This document shows positions 1 through 6,972 of a stretch of 64,000 nt of DNA, piece by piece. The notes under the pieces are model-generated. The model was not told where the DNA came from, searched no databases, and was given only the letters and a program-made list of their open reading frames with translations. Source of the DNA: Asanoa iriomotensis (GTDB taxonomy: Bacteria; Actinomycetota; Actinomycetes; Mycobacteriales; Micromonosporaceae); the NCBI RefSeq assembly GCF_016862515.1, contig NZ_BONC01000001.1:288050-352049 (forward strand), given 5' to 3'. A program made the translations under genes and the position numbers. Numbering within the stretch: position 1 is the stretch's first letter; each line of letters begins with the position of its first letter.

Positions 1-117
1 CTGTTGATCACCTGGCACCGGCCCGGCGTGGCCGCGCTCGGTGTGTGTGCCGCGCTCGCCGCGATGACCTGGATGGTCGGCCGCACCGCCGGTCCGCGCT
101 GGCGACGGCGGCCGTAA
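1..117 (+). CDS. C-terminal end of a membrane-associated protein (5' truncated by window)
   Basis: Frame 1 is open from the first base to TAA at 115-117 and gives the last 38 residues of a protein. The piece holds a hydrophobic stretch rich in Ala, Val and Leu followed by a basic tail with three consecutive Arg, as expected for a final membrane helix with a cytoplasmic end. The next gene starts 2 bases after the stop, so both may share a transcript. The family cannot be recognised from this fragment. It could also be chance coding, but the tight spacing to the following GTG start favours a real gene end. Confidence 0.5.
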   Translation: MLITWHRPGVAALGVCAALAAMTWMVGRTAGPRWRRRP

Positions 118-119
118 CC

Positions 120-1703
120 GTGGCGACCCGCAAGGAGAAGCTCGCGCCGTATCGGCGCAAACGCGATTTCGACCGGACGCCCGAGCCGTCCGGCGCCAAA
201 GGAGCGGACGGCCACGACGGGCGTCGCTTCGTCGTGCAGCGGCACCGCGCCCGCAACCTCCACTACGACGTGCGCCTCGAGGTCGACGGGGTGCTGGTGA
301 GCTGGGCGGTGCCCAAGGGGCCGACGCTGACGGCCGGGGTGCGCCGCAGCGCGTACCACGTCGAGGACCACCCCATGGACTACGTCGACTTCGAGGGGGT
401 CATCCCGGCCGGCGAGTACGGCGGCGGCGACGTGATCGTCTGGGACACCGGCACGTGGGAGCCGGGCGACGGCGAGGACCCGGCGAAGGCGATCGCCGAC
501 GGCGAGCTGCACGCGGACCTGCACGGCGAGAAGCTCAACGGCCGGTTCGTCTTCGTGCGCACCCGCGCCGACGACTGGATCCTGCTGCACAAGAAGGACG
601 CGTACGCGAAGCCCGACTGGGATCCGGAGAAGCATCCCCGCTCGGTGCTCTCGGGGCGTACCAACGACGAGGTCAAGGCCGACCCTGACCGCGTGTGGCG
701 GTCGGACCTGCCGCCCGACCGGGCCAGCCTGGCTCTCAAGCCCGAAGCGGCGGGCGAGGCCGACCCGGCCGAGCTGCGCGCGCTGGCCCGGCTGAAGAAC
801 GAGGGCACCTGGCACGTGTTCGGCCGCGACCTGCGGGTGACCAATCTCGACAAGGTGCTGTTCCCGGGCAAGGGGCGGGGCAAGCCGGTCACCAAGCGGG
901 AGCTCCTGCGCTACACCGCCCAGATCGCGCCGACGATCCTGCCCTACCTGACCCGCCGGCCGCTCAACCTGCACCGCTATCCCGACGGCGCCGGCACACG
1001 GGGGTTCTGGCAGAAGGAGCTGCCGAAGCACGCGCCGGACTGGCTCGGCCGGTGGGACAACCCGGACGCCGCGCCGGGCGAGTCGCAGACCTACCTGGTC
1101 GCCGACGAGCCGGCGGCGCTGATCTGGGCGGCGAACTTCGGCGCGCTGGAGTGGCACGCCTGGACGTCCCAGGTGGACAGGCGCGACCGGCCGACGTACG
1201 CGCTGATCGACCTCGACCCGGGCACCGAGACGTCCTGGCCGGACCTGGTGACGCTGGCGCGGCTGCACCGCGAGGCGCTCGACCACCTCGGCCTGCTGTC
1301 CCGGGCCAAGCTGACCGGCAAGCGCGGCATCCAGATCTGGATCCCGATCGAGCGGGGCCCGTCGCACGAGACGACGCGCGCCTGGGTCGAGAAGCTGTCC
1401 CGCTCGGTCGGCGAGGTGGCGCCCGAGCTGGTGAGCTGGAAGTGGGAGAAGTCGGCCCGGGAGGGGCTGGCCCGGCTGGACTACACGCAGAACGCGATCG
1501 GCAACACGCTGGTGGCGCCGTACAGCCCGCGCCCGGCGGCGGGTGCGCCCGTGTCGGCGCCGATCCACTGGGACGAGCTCGACGACCCGCGGCTGCGGCC
1601 CGACAAGTTCACCGTTCGGACGATCCTCAAGCGATTGGCCAGCGAGGGCGATCCGTTCCATGATGTGCTGTTAGCCGGGCAGAAGCTGCCAAAGATCCGA
1701 TGA
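120..1703 (+). CDS. ligD: LigD-type DNA repair protein: 3'-phosphoesterase plus polymerase/primase domains, no ligase domain
   Basis: This 527-residue protein should process and fill DNA ends during Ku-dependent non-homologous end joining. The N-terminal PE domain (about 1-160) carries H42, H48, D50, R52, E82 and H84, the same positions as the metal and phosphate ligands described for Pseudomonas aeruginosa LigD PE, so I chose the GTG at 120 over start codons further upstream. The C-terminal POL domain (about 215-525) has the metal-binding IDLDPG motif (D364, D366) and a TGKRGIQIW motif near 399-407. No nucleotidyltransferase (ligase) domain is present; a separate ligase and Ku are expected elsewhere. 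A rare TTA leucine codon is at codon 518. Family call is strong; the PE-POL order without LIG is the odd feature. Confidence 0.9.
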   Translation: MATRKEKLAPYRRKRDFDRTPEPSGAKGADGHDGRRFVVQRHRARNLHYDVRLEVDGVLVSWAVPKGPTLTAGVRRSAYHVEDHPMDYVDFEGVIPAGEYGGGDVIVWDTGTWEPGDGEDPAKAIADGELHADLHGEKLNGRFVFVRTRADDWILLHKKDAYAKPDWDPEKHPRSVLSGRTNDEVKADPDRVWRSDLPPDRASLALKPEAAGEADPAELRALARLKNEGTWHVFGRDLRVTNLDKVLFPGKGRGKPVTKRELLRYTAQIAPTILPYLTRRPLNLHRYPDGAGTRGFWQKELPKHAPDWLGRWDNPDAAPGESQTYLVADEPAALIWAANFGALEWHAWTSQVDRRDRPTYALIDLDPGTETSWPDLVTLARLHREALDHLGLLSRAKLTGKRGIQIWIPIERGPSHETTRAWVEKLSRSVGEVAPELVSWKWEKSAREGLARLDYTQNAIGNTLVAPYSPRPAAGAPVSAPIHWDELDDPRLRPDKFTVRTILKRLASEGDPFHDVLLAGQKLPKIR

Positions 1704-1705
1704 GT

Positions 1706-1735
1706 GAAGATTTCCGCCGTGTCGGCGTCATCTTC
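1706..1735 (+). terminator. Weak bulged hairpin after ligD
   Basis: GAAGAT (1706-1711) can pair with ATCTTC (1730-1735), and inside it GCCG (1716-1719) pairs with CGGC (1723-1726), leaving an internal loop. It begins 2 bases after the ligD stop. No T-run follows, which is common for actinobacterial terminators, so the call is tentative. Confidence 0.35.
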
Positions 1736-1744
1736 CGGCGATTA

Positions 1745-1773
1745 TTGACGCCCTAGGTCGTCATAGAGATACT
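1745..1773 (+). promoter_or_regulatory. Candidate sigma-70-type promoter of the M15 peptidase gene
   Basis: TTGACG (1745-1750) and GATACT (1768-1773) are separated by exactly 17 bases, matching a housekeeping -35/-10 pair at 5 of 6 and 4 of 6 positions. Transcription would start near 1780, at the left arm of the inverted repeat that follows, about 37 bases before the GTG start codon. Confidence 0.5.
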
Positions 1774-1778
1774 TCCAT

Positions 1779-1807
1779 CCGTCAATGTTGACCCCCCGAA
1801 TTGACGG
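1779..1807 (+). promoter_or_regulatory. 8-bp inverted repeat reaching into the ribosome binding site
   Basis: CCGTCAAT (1779-1786) and ATTGACGG (1800-1807) are perfect inverted arms with a 13-base spacer. The right arm runs into the GGGAGG-type ribosome binding site just before the GTG at 1817. It could be an operator at the transcription start or an RNA hairpin that limits translation. Confidence 0.4.
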
Positions 1808-1816
1808 GAGGCGCTC

Positions 1817-2593
1817 GTGCTGCGCCAGATGCTCACCAGAACCCTCGCCGCCGTTTCCCTGGTCGTCGCGTCCACCGCGGTCGGCCTCGTCGTGACCGCC
1901 GGGGCCGCACAGGCCGACGGCTGCTACACCTGGGGCCGCCAGCTCTCCCAGGGCATGTCCGGCGAAGACGTTCGCCAGCTCCAGATCCGGGTCGCCGGCT
2001 ACCCCGGCACCGGCGCCGTGCTCGGGATCGACGGCGCCTTCGGGCCGGCCACGCGCTCGGCCGTGATCCGCTTCCAGCAGGCGTACGGTCTCGCCGCCGA
2101 CGGCATCGCCGGCCCCAACACCTTCAACAAGCTCTACGCGCTGCAGGACGACGACTGCACCCCGGTCAACTTCTCCTACGCCGAGCTGAACAACTGCAAC
2201 ACGACCTGGGCGGGCGGCAACGTCTCCGCCGCCACCGCCCGCTTCAACGCGCTCGTCACCATGTGGAAGCTGCAGGCCATGCGGCACGCGCTCGGTGACC
2301 GGCAGATCGTGGTCACCAGCGGGTTCCGCAGCCAGGCCTGCAACGCCGCCGTCGGCGGGGCCACCAGCAGCCGGCACCTCTACGGTGACGCGGCCGACCT
2401 GGGCGCCGGCCCGCACTCGCTGTGCACGCTCGCCCAGACGGCGCGCAACCACGGCTTCGCCGGCATCCTCGGCCCCGGCTACCCGGACCACAACGACCAC
2501 ACCCACGTCGACGGCCGGCCGACCCGCTTCTGGTCGGCACCGAACTGCGGCGTCGGCGGCCGTTCCATGCAGGACCCGCTCGGCGACAACTGA
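1817..2593 (+). CDS. Secreted M15 family D,D-peptidase with peptidoglycan-binding domain
   Basis: This 258-residue exported zinc peptidase should cut D-Ala-containing peptide bonds in cell-wall peptidoglycan. A signal peptide with an AQA site ends near residue 33. A PG_binding_1 repeat spans about 40-105, and the M15A domain spans about 115-255. The zinc signature SxHxxGxAxD is present with H187 and D194, and the third ligand H230 lies in DHTHVD. The GTG start is set by a GGGAGG ribosome binding site about 6 bases upstream. The gene is convergent with the next one, 6 bases away. It may be a self or foreign cell-wall lysin; the sequence does not separate these. Confidence 0.85.
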   Translation: MLRQMLTRTLAAVSLVVASTAVGLVVTAGAAQADGCYTWGRQLSQGMSGEDVRQLQIRVAGYPGTGAVLGIDGAFGPATRSAVIRFQQAYGLAADGIAGPNTFNKLYALQDDDCTPVNFSYAELNNCNTTWAGGNVSAATARFNALVTMWKLQAMRHALGDRQIVVTSGFRSQACNAAVGGATSSRHLYGDAADLGAGPHSLCTLAQTARNHGFAGILGPGYPDHNDHTHVDGRPTRFWSAPNCGVGGRSMQDPLGDN

Positions 2594-2599
2594 CCCGCT

Positions 2600-3484
2600 T
2601 TAAAAGAACGCACGGATCTCGCCGGCGACCCGGTCGACCATGTCCGCCTTGCCACGCGGGCTCGGGCCGACCGGGTCGCTCGGCGCGTCGTGCTCCAGGC
2701 CGGGGAACTCGACACGCCGGCAGTGCGGCAGCCGCGCCTCGAGCGCGTCGCGGGCGGGCGCCAGGAAGGGCAGTCCCTTGCCGCCGCCCATCAGCAGCAC
2801 CTCGGCCCGGACGTCGCCGAAGAGGTCGGCGGAGTCCGCGCACTCGGCGAGGATCACGCCCTCGTAGTGGACGGTCGGCGCGAGCCGGCGCATGGTGCTC
2901 GCGTCCGGTGCGGCCTTGCGGTCCTCGCTGCGCATCATCTTGTCGGTCAGCGCGGCCACCAATCGGCGCGGCATGACCTTGAGGAAGGCCGGCGCCAACT
3001 CCAGCCCGTACATGCTGGTGACCAGTGCGCCCGCGACGTCGCCGCGGGCCAGCTCCGCGTCGAACCGGCTCAGCCAGGCGGTGTGCCGGGTGCCGTCGGT
3101 CAGCAGCGCCGGCTCGAAGACCGCGACCTTGCGGAGGTCCGGGAGCCGGCGCGCCGCCTCCAGCACCACGAGCCCGCCCGCACTGATCCCGTAGACCCGC
3201 TCGGCACCGGCCGCGGCGACCACGGCGGCCAGGTCGTCGACCTCGGTGGCGATGCCGTGGTCCGGCTTGTGCGGGCCGGACAACCCACGGCCGCGGCGGT
3301 CGGGCAGGTAGACCGTGAACCGGTCGGCGAGCCGGGCGGCGAGCAGCGAGTTGCTGCGCCCCGACTGCATGCTGCCGTGCACCAGCACGACCGCCGGCCC
3401 GTTGCCGGCCTTCCGGTAGCCGATCCGGGTGCCGTCGCGGGACTCGACCGCGCCGGCGGTCATTTCGTTCGTGGTCTGCGTCAT
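2600..3484 (-). CDS. Alpha/beta hydrolase, PadR-linked
   Basis: This 294-residue protein has the alpha/beta hydrolase plan: an oxyanion HGSM motif near residue 37, a DRRGRG turn after strand 4, and a nucleophile elbow G-I-S-A-G with the catalytic Ser near residue 100. The ATG at 3484 starts the peptide MTQTTNEM; an earlier in-frame start would run into the operator region. The substrate is unknown. The gene is divergent from a PadR regulator and shares a short promoter region with it, so PadR probably represses this hydrolase in response to a small, perhaps phenolic or otherwise toxic, molecule. That link is inferred from gene order and the inverted repeat at 3492-3523. Confidence 0.75.
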   Translation of the reverse strand: MTQTTNEMTAGAVESRDGTRIGYRKAGNGPAVVLVHGSMQSGRSNSLLAARLADRFTVYLPDRRGRGLSGPHKPDHGIATEVDDLAAVVAAAGAERVYGISAGGLVVLEAARRLPDLRKVAVFEPALLTDGTRHTAWLSRFDAELARGDVAGALVTSMYGLELAPAFLKVMPRRLVAALTDKMMRSEDRKAAPDASTMRRLAPTVHYEGVILAECADSADLFGDVRAEVLLMGGGKGLPFLAPARDALEARLPHCRRVEFPGLEHDAPSDPVGPSPRGKADMVDRVAGEIRAFF

Positions 3485-3491
3485 GCCAAGA

Positions 3492-3523
3492 TAGTTGCAT
3501 GACATCTAGTCGCACTGCAACTA
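3492..3523. promoter_or_regulatory. Candidate PadR operator between divergent hydrolase and padR genes
   Basis: TAGTTGCA (3492-3499) and TGCAACTA (3516-3523) form perfect 8-base inverted arms with a 16-base spacer, centred at 3507.5. A smaller palindrome AACTAGTT (3519-3526) overlaps the right arm. The position, between the hydrolase start and the likely padR start, fits autoregulation plus control of the hydrolase. Confidence 0.6.
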
Positions 3524-3561
3524 GTTCTGATGAAACTTCTTCCACGGGTACGGTGGTCCGC

Positions 3562-4161
3562 GTGACGACGACCTTCCGCCGCTCGCCCCTCGCCCTGGCG
3601 ATCCTCAGCCTGTTGGAGAACGGGCCGCTGCACCCGTACGGGATCCAGCGGTTGATCAAGCAATGGGGCAAGGACCAGGTCGTCAACGTCGGCCAGCGCG
3701 CGAGCCTCTACCGGATGATCGACCGGCTCGCCGAGGCCGACCTGATCACGACGAGCGGCACGGACCGCGACGAGCGCTACCCGGAGCGCACGACCTACGA
3801 GCTCACCGACGCCGGCCGGGCGGCCACCCGGCAGTGGTTGGCGGAGATCGTGTCGACGCCGCGCAACGAGTTCCCGGAGTTCCCGGCGGCCCTGTCGTTC
3901 CTGCTGATGCTCACGCCGGAGACCACGATCGACCTGCTGGCGCGGCGGCGCGACCACCTCACCCGGCAGCTCGCCGACCTGGACACGGCGATGCTGGCCG
4001 CCGCACGGCTCCCCCGGATCATCATGATCGAGGACGAGTACGTCCGCGCGATGACCCGCGCCGAGCTGTCGTGGGTGGAGAGCACGCTCGAGGCCCTGCG
4101 CGACGGCTCGTTCACCTGGGACCAGGAGGAGCTCGGCCGGCTGGCCGCCGCGTCGCAGTGA
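3562..4161 (+). CDS. PadR family transcriptional regulator
   Basis: This winged-helix repressor is about 199 residues from the GTG at 3562. The DNA-binding part shows the usual PadR pattern LALAILSLLENGPLHPYGI, then a helix with a YRMIDRL motif and a wing of charged residues (TSGTDRDERYPERTTYEL). The C-terminal half is helical and suits dimerisation. An ATG at 3499 in the same frame would add 21 residues rich in Ser and Thr and would place the operator inside the coding region, so I prefer the GTG at 3562 (GTG at 3553 is also possible). The divergent hydrolase is the likely target. Confidence 0.8.
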   Translation: MTTTFRRSPLALAILSLLENGPLHPYGIQRLIKQWGKDQVVNVGQRASLYRMIDRLAEADLITTSGTDRDERYPERTTYELTDAGRAATRQWLAEIVSTPRNEFPEFPAALSFLLMLTPETTIDLLARRRDHLTRQLADLDTAMLAAARLPRIIMIEDEYVRAMTRAELSWVESTLEALRDGSFTWDQEELGRLAAASQ

Positions 4162-4173
4162 GGGTTAACCCTC
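4160..4173. promoter_or_regulatory. 14-base perfect palindrome at the end of padR
   Basis: GAGGGTTAACCCTC is a perfect palindrome overlapping the padR stop codon and lying about 120 bases before the secreted protease. It may be a protein-binding site for the protease promoter, or part of the padR 3' end. There is no loop, so it is unlikely to be a terminator. Confidence 0.35.
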
Positions 4174-4242
4174 GACCACACCCCATTCGTGGCCCTGCGG
4201 GGCGATTTCGCGTGTGACCGGCGCACCGGACGGCGCTGAGAC

Positions 4243-4270
4243 GACTAGGGGGACTCTCGCTCCCCTGGTC
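4243..4270 (+). promoter_or_regulatory. Leader hairpin upstream of the secreted protease
   Basis: GACTAGGGG (4243-4251) pairs with CCCCTGGTC (4262-4270) at 8 of 9 positions plus one wobble, with a 10-base loop. It lies 21 bases before the ATG of the protease, just before the GAAAGGA ribosome binding site. A role in mRNA stability or translation is possible. Confidence 0.3.
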
Positions 4271-4291
4271 GCTCGCGAAAGGACCTTGCCC

Positions 4292-5104
4292 ATGAAGCGA
4301 TTACTCGCCGTACTGGCCGTCGCGGCCACGACGCTGCTGTTCGCCGCGCCGGCGCAGGCGGTGACCAACGGCCAACCCGACAACGGCCGCCACCCGTACG
4401 TCGGCCTCGCGGTCTTCGACACCCTGGTGGCGGGCCAGCCGGCGCCGGCCTGGCGGTGCAGCGGCACGCTGCTGTCGCCGACGGTGTTCCTCGTGGCGGG
4501 CCACTGCACCGACGGCGCCGTCCGCGCCCGGGTGTGGCTGTCCGAGAACGTCCAGACCAACACCGAGTACCCGAACAGCGGCGCCACCTCGTACGACGGG
4601 ACGCCGCACACGTACCCGGGCTACTGCAACTCGCCGTGCGGCAACGGCCTGGGGGAGTTCGCGCACTTCGACGTCGGGCTGATCGTGCTCTCCGAGCCGG
4701 TGCCCGCGTCCGTGGTGAGCGCCTACGGCCAGCTGCCCGCGGTCAACGTGGCCGACTCGCTCGCCACCGGCACCGGCGTCTCGGTCGTCGGCTACGGCGT
4801 ACAGGTCAACCAGCGCGGCGGCGGCCAGCCCGTGTGGACGGGTCAGCGGGTCCGGCTGTACGCGCCGACCGAGGTCTTCGGTGGACAGGAGAACACCGGC
4901 GACGAGTTCCTCAAGCTGCGGAGCAACCCGGGCGGCGGGAGCGGCGGCACGTGCTTCGGCGACTCGGGCGGGCCGATCCTGCTCGGCGACACCGTCCTGG
5001 CCGTCAACTCGTTCGTGACCAACAACAACTGCACGGGCGTCACGTACGCGGCACGCGTCGACCTGGCGCCGGTGCGCGCCTGGATCGACTCGTTCCTGGG
5101 TTAG
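4292..5104 (+). CDS. Secreted trypsin-like serine protease (S1 family)
   Basis: This 270-residue preprotease has a Sec signal peptide ending at AQA (residue 23). The chymotrypsin-fold triad is complete: H71 in VAGHC, D127 in FDVGL and S225 in GDSGGP. Mature Cys residues can form disulfides, as usual for exported S1 proteases. It should cut proteins outside the cell; no propeptide or extra binding domain is evident, and specificity is not clear from the sequence. The ATG at 4292 is chosen for its GAAAGGA ribosome binding site and the signal peptide. Codon 4 is TTA, rare in this GC-rich DNA. A strong hairpin follows the gene. Confidence 0.88.
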   Translation: MKRLLAVLAVAATTLLFAAPAQAVTNGQPDNGRHPYVGLAVFDTLVAGQPAPAWRCSGTLLSPTVFLVAGHCTDGAVRARVWLSENVQTNTEYPNSGATSYDGTPHTYPGYCNSPCGNGLGEFAHFDVGLIVLSEPVPASVVSAYGQLPAVNVADSLATGTGVSVVGYGVQVNQRGGGQPVWTGQRVRLYAPTEVFGGQENTGDEFLKLRSNPGGGSGGTCFGDSGGPILLGDTVLAVNSFVTNNNCTGVTYAARVDLAPVRAWIDSFLG

Positions 5105-5113
5105 GCACGCGTT

Positions 5114-5146
5114 CCCGGCCGCTCACCGATCCGGTGGGCGGCCGGG
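5114..5146 (+). terminator. 14-bp stem terminator after the protease
   Basis: CCCGGCCGCTCACC (5114-5127) and GGTGGGCGGCCGGG (5133-5146) form a 14-pair stem with one wobble and a 5-base loop, starting 9 bases after the protease stop. It matches the actinobacterial type of terminator without a T-run. Confidence 0.75.
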
Positions 5147-5241
5147 CCGCACAGGTGGTCAGGTTTCGAGAAGTCACCGCCCGGGCCGGCTTCATAGCAT
5201 GAGAATCAAGCCAGCCGGAACCGGTAGAAAAGGACCTCACG

Positions 5242-5682
5242 ATGCCCACGAAGAAGGCCGCACGCAGGGACGCGAAGCCCGAGAGCTTCACCGCGGAAGA
5301 GCGCGCGGCGATGAAGGAGCGCGCCAAGGAGCTCAGGTCGGCGAAGGGCGGCCAGGGCGAGGCCGAGCTGCTCGCGAAGATCGCCGAGATGCCGGAGCCC
5401 GACCGGGCCCTTGCCGAGCGGGTGCACAAGGTGGTCATGGGCGCCGCGCCGGAGCTGACACCGAAGACCTGGTACGGGATGCCCGCGTACGCCAAGAACG
5501 GCAAGCTGGTCTGCTTCTTCCAGCCGGCGCAGAAGTTCAAGTCGCGCTACGCCACGTTCGGCTTCGACGCCAACGCCAACCTCGACGAGGGCACCATGTG
5601 GCCGACCTCGTACGCGCTGACCAAGCTGACCGCCGCCGACGAGAAGAAGCTCGCGGCCCTCGTCAAGCAGGCGGTCAGCTGA
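5242..5682 (+). CDS. DUF1801 (YdhG-like) domain protein
   Basis: This 146-residue soluble protein starts with a Lys-rich tail and then has a DUF1801 domain from about residue 45, including the typical WYGMPAY motif and a FFQPAQKFKSRYATFGF strand pair. The family shares a frataxin/YdhG-like fold; some members are called iron chaperones, but a clear biochemical role is lacking, so I do not assign one. An AAAAGGA ribosome binding site precedes the ATG. It converges with the SRPBCC operon, with 5 bases between stops. DUF1801 and SRPBCC/AHSA1 genes are often neighbours in actinobacteria, which hints at shared small-ligand stress roles. Confidence 0.8.
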   Translation: MPTKKAARRDAKPESFTAEERAAMKERAKELRSAKGGQGEAELLAKIAEMPEPDRALAERVHKVVMGAAPELTPKTWYGMPAYAKNGKLVCFFQPAQKFKSRYATFGFDANANLDEGTMWPTSYALTKLTAADEKKLAALVKQAVS

Positions 5683-5687
5683 TCTGG

Positions 5688-6131
5688 TCAGTGCCAGTCA
5701 CTGATCTTGACGTCGTCGGGTGCCGGCCGGCCGCGGCCGGTCTCGGCGTAGTCCTTGAGGCTCAGCAGGAACGTCGCCCACTTGGTGCTGCAGTGGTGCA
5801 TGAACTCCACCGGCTCCCGCCAGCCCTCGTGTCCGAACAGGACGATCGTGTAGTCGCCCCGGCGGTCCAGGCGCCAGTCGATGTCGGTGCCGATCCACTC
5901 CGCGGGGCCCTCGACCACCCGCCAGCGGACGTGCCCGGCCGGGTCCAGCTCGCGCACCTCGAGGTCGAAGCCGCCGGCCTCGCCGAAGCGCAGCGCGAGC
6001 GTCTCGCCGACCTCGCTCTTGCCGACCGTGTCGGTAGTCCACCAGGCGGCGATGCCCTCGGGCGTCGCCACGGCGGTGTAGACGTCGTCGAGCGGCGCCA
6101 CGACGCCGACCCGGTGCAGGATGTCAACCAT
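5688..6131 (-). CDS. SRPBCC/AHSA1-like ligand-binding protein
   Basis: This 147-residue protein has the START-like (SRPBCC) fold signature of AHSA1 relatives: an N-terminal strand with DDVYTAVATPEGIAAWW, central beta strands ending in RWRVVEG, and a C-terminal helix with FLLSLKDYAETG. Such proteins hold hydrophobic ligands in a helix-grip cavity; the ligand here is unknown. It is the last gene of a three-gene operon with an ArsR-type repressor and a second SRPBCC protein, 12 bases after the ArsR gene. Confidence 0.82.
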   Translation of the reverse strand: MVDILHRVGVVAPLDDVYTAVATPEGIAAWWTTDTVGKSEVGETLALRFGEAGGFDLEVRELDPAGHVRWRVVEGPAEWIGTDIDWRLDRRGDYTIVLFGHEGWREPVEFMHHCSTKWATFLLSLKDYAETGRGRPAPDDVKISDWH

Positions 6132-6143
6132 TTCTCTGTCCCT

Positions 6144-6473
6144 TCATGTCAGATGGTCGCGGAGCGCGGCCAGTGGACCGTCCCAGTCACGGGCCAGCGC
6201 CGCGAGGAACTGCTGTGCCACCTTCATCGGCGCGGAGTCCAGCCGGTAGCGGACCCGGCGCCGCTCCCCCGGCTCGGCGACCACCAGGCCCGCCTCGGCC
6301 AGCAGGGCGAGGTGCTTGGCGATCGCCTGTCGGGTGATCGGCAGCTGGGCGGCGAGGTCGGTCGCGGTGGCCGGGCCGCCGGACGCGAGCGCGGCGAGAA
6401 TGGCCCGCCGGCTCGGGTCGGCGAGGGCGGCGAAGACCTCCTGCGCCACCGCCTCCGGGTCAGGCCTGTCCAT
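6144..6473 (-). CDS. ArsR family winged-helix repressor
   Basis: This 109-residue regulator has a full winged helix-turn-helix: ALADPSRRAILAAL (helix 1-2), TRQAIAKHLALLAEAGLV (recognition helix) and a GERRRVRYRL wing. No Cys-based metal site of ArsR/SmtB type is visible, so it probably belongs to the non-metal, SRPBCC-associated group. It overlaps the upstream SRPBCC gene by 14 bases, which suggests translational coupling. The two tandem inverted repeats upstream of the operon are its likely operators, giving autoregulation. Confidence 0.88.
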   Translation of the reverse strand: MDRPDPEAVAQEVFAALADPSRRAILAALASGGPATATDLAAQLPITRQAIAKHLALLAEAGLVVAEPGERRRVRYRLDSAPMKVAQQFLAALARDWDGPLAALRDHLT

Positions 6474-6897
6474 CGAGGTACGCGACCAGTTCGCCCAACT
6501 CGTTGGTCCAGCCGTCCGTGTTGCCGCCGAAGGCCGTCTTGTGCTGGTCCGCCTCCGGAAGCTGCGCGAACCCGGTCTCCACCATCGTCAGCGTGGTGCC
6601 GCCGGCGCTGGGCTCGAGCGTGAACTCCACGTAGGTGCGGCGCGGGTCGCCGTCGGGCAGGCCGTAGATCGGCCAGGTGTAGCCGAAGACCCGCGGCGGC
6701 TCCACGCGCTCGATGGTCAGGGTGGCGGTGTCGCCGCTGTCCCAGGTGAGCTTGGCCCGCCCGCCGACCCGCAGGTCGACCTCGGCCCGGTTGCCGAACC
6801 AGGTGCCCAGCCCGTCGGCGGTGGTCAGTGCGGCCCACACCTTCTCCGGCGCGTGTGCCAGCTCCAGGGTGCGCTCGATCCGGTCGGGAAACGCCAT
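6460..6897 (-). CDS. SRPBCC/AHSA1-like protein, first gene of ArsR operon
   Basis: This 145-residue START-like protein begins with IERTLELAHAPEKVWAALTTADGLGTWFGN, the usual AHSA1 opening, and ends with a helix containing GWTNELGELVAYLDG. It is the first gene of the operon and starts just downstream of tandem operator repeats. Related SRPBCC-ArsR pairs are common in actinobacteria, yet their ligands are mostly unknown. It differs in sequence from the SRPBCC protein at the end of the same operon, so this is not a simple recent duplication. Confidence 0.85.
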   Translation of the reverse strand: MAFPDRIERTLELAHAPEKVWAALTTADGLGTWFGNRAEVDLRVGGRAKLTWDSGDTATLTIERVEPPRVFGYTWPIYGLPDGDPRRTYVEFTLEPSAGGTTLTMVETGFAQLPEADQHKTAFGGNTDGWTNELGELVAYLDGQA

Positions 6898-6908
6898 GTC
6901 GATCTCCT

Positions 6909-6957
6909 TATAGCAACCACTTGGTTGCCATCCAAGCTATAGCAATCACCTGGTTGC
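6909..6957 (-). promoter_or_regulatory. Tandem ArsR-type operators of the SRPBCC-arsR operon
   Basis: Two 20-base direct copies occur 29 bases apart: TATAGCAACCACTTGGTTGC (6909-6928) and TATAGCAATCACCTGGTTGC (6938-6957), identical at 18 of 20 positions. Each holds an inverted repeat of the GCAACCA-N2-TGGTTGC type, perfect in the first copy and with one mismatch in the second. They sit just upstream of the operon start at 6897, where a bound dimer would block transcription. Confidence 0.75.
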
Positions 6958-6972
6958 GTCAACCCGCGACGC

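Noticed and set aside
5199..6623. 474-codon plus-strand frame between DUF1801 and the SRPBCC genes
   Set aside because: It overlaps DUF1801 in another frame and runs antisense to two SRPBCC/ArsR genes; its translation is low complexity.
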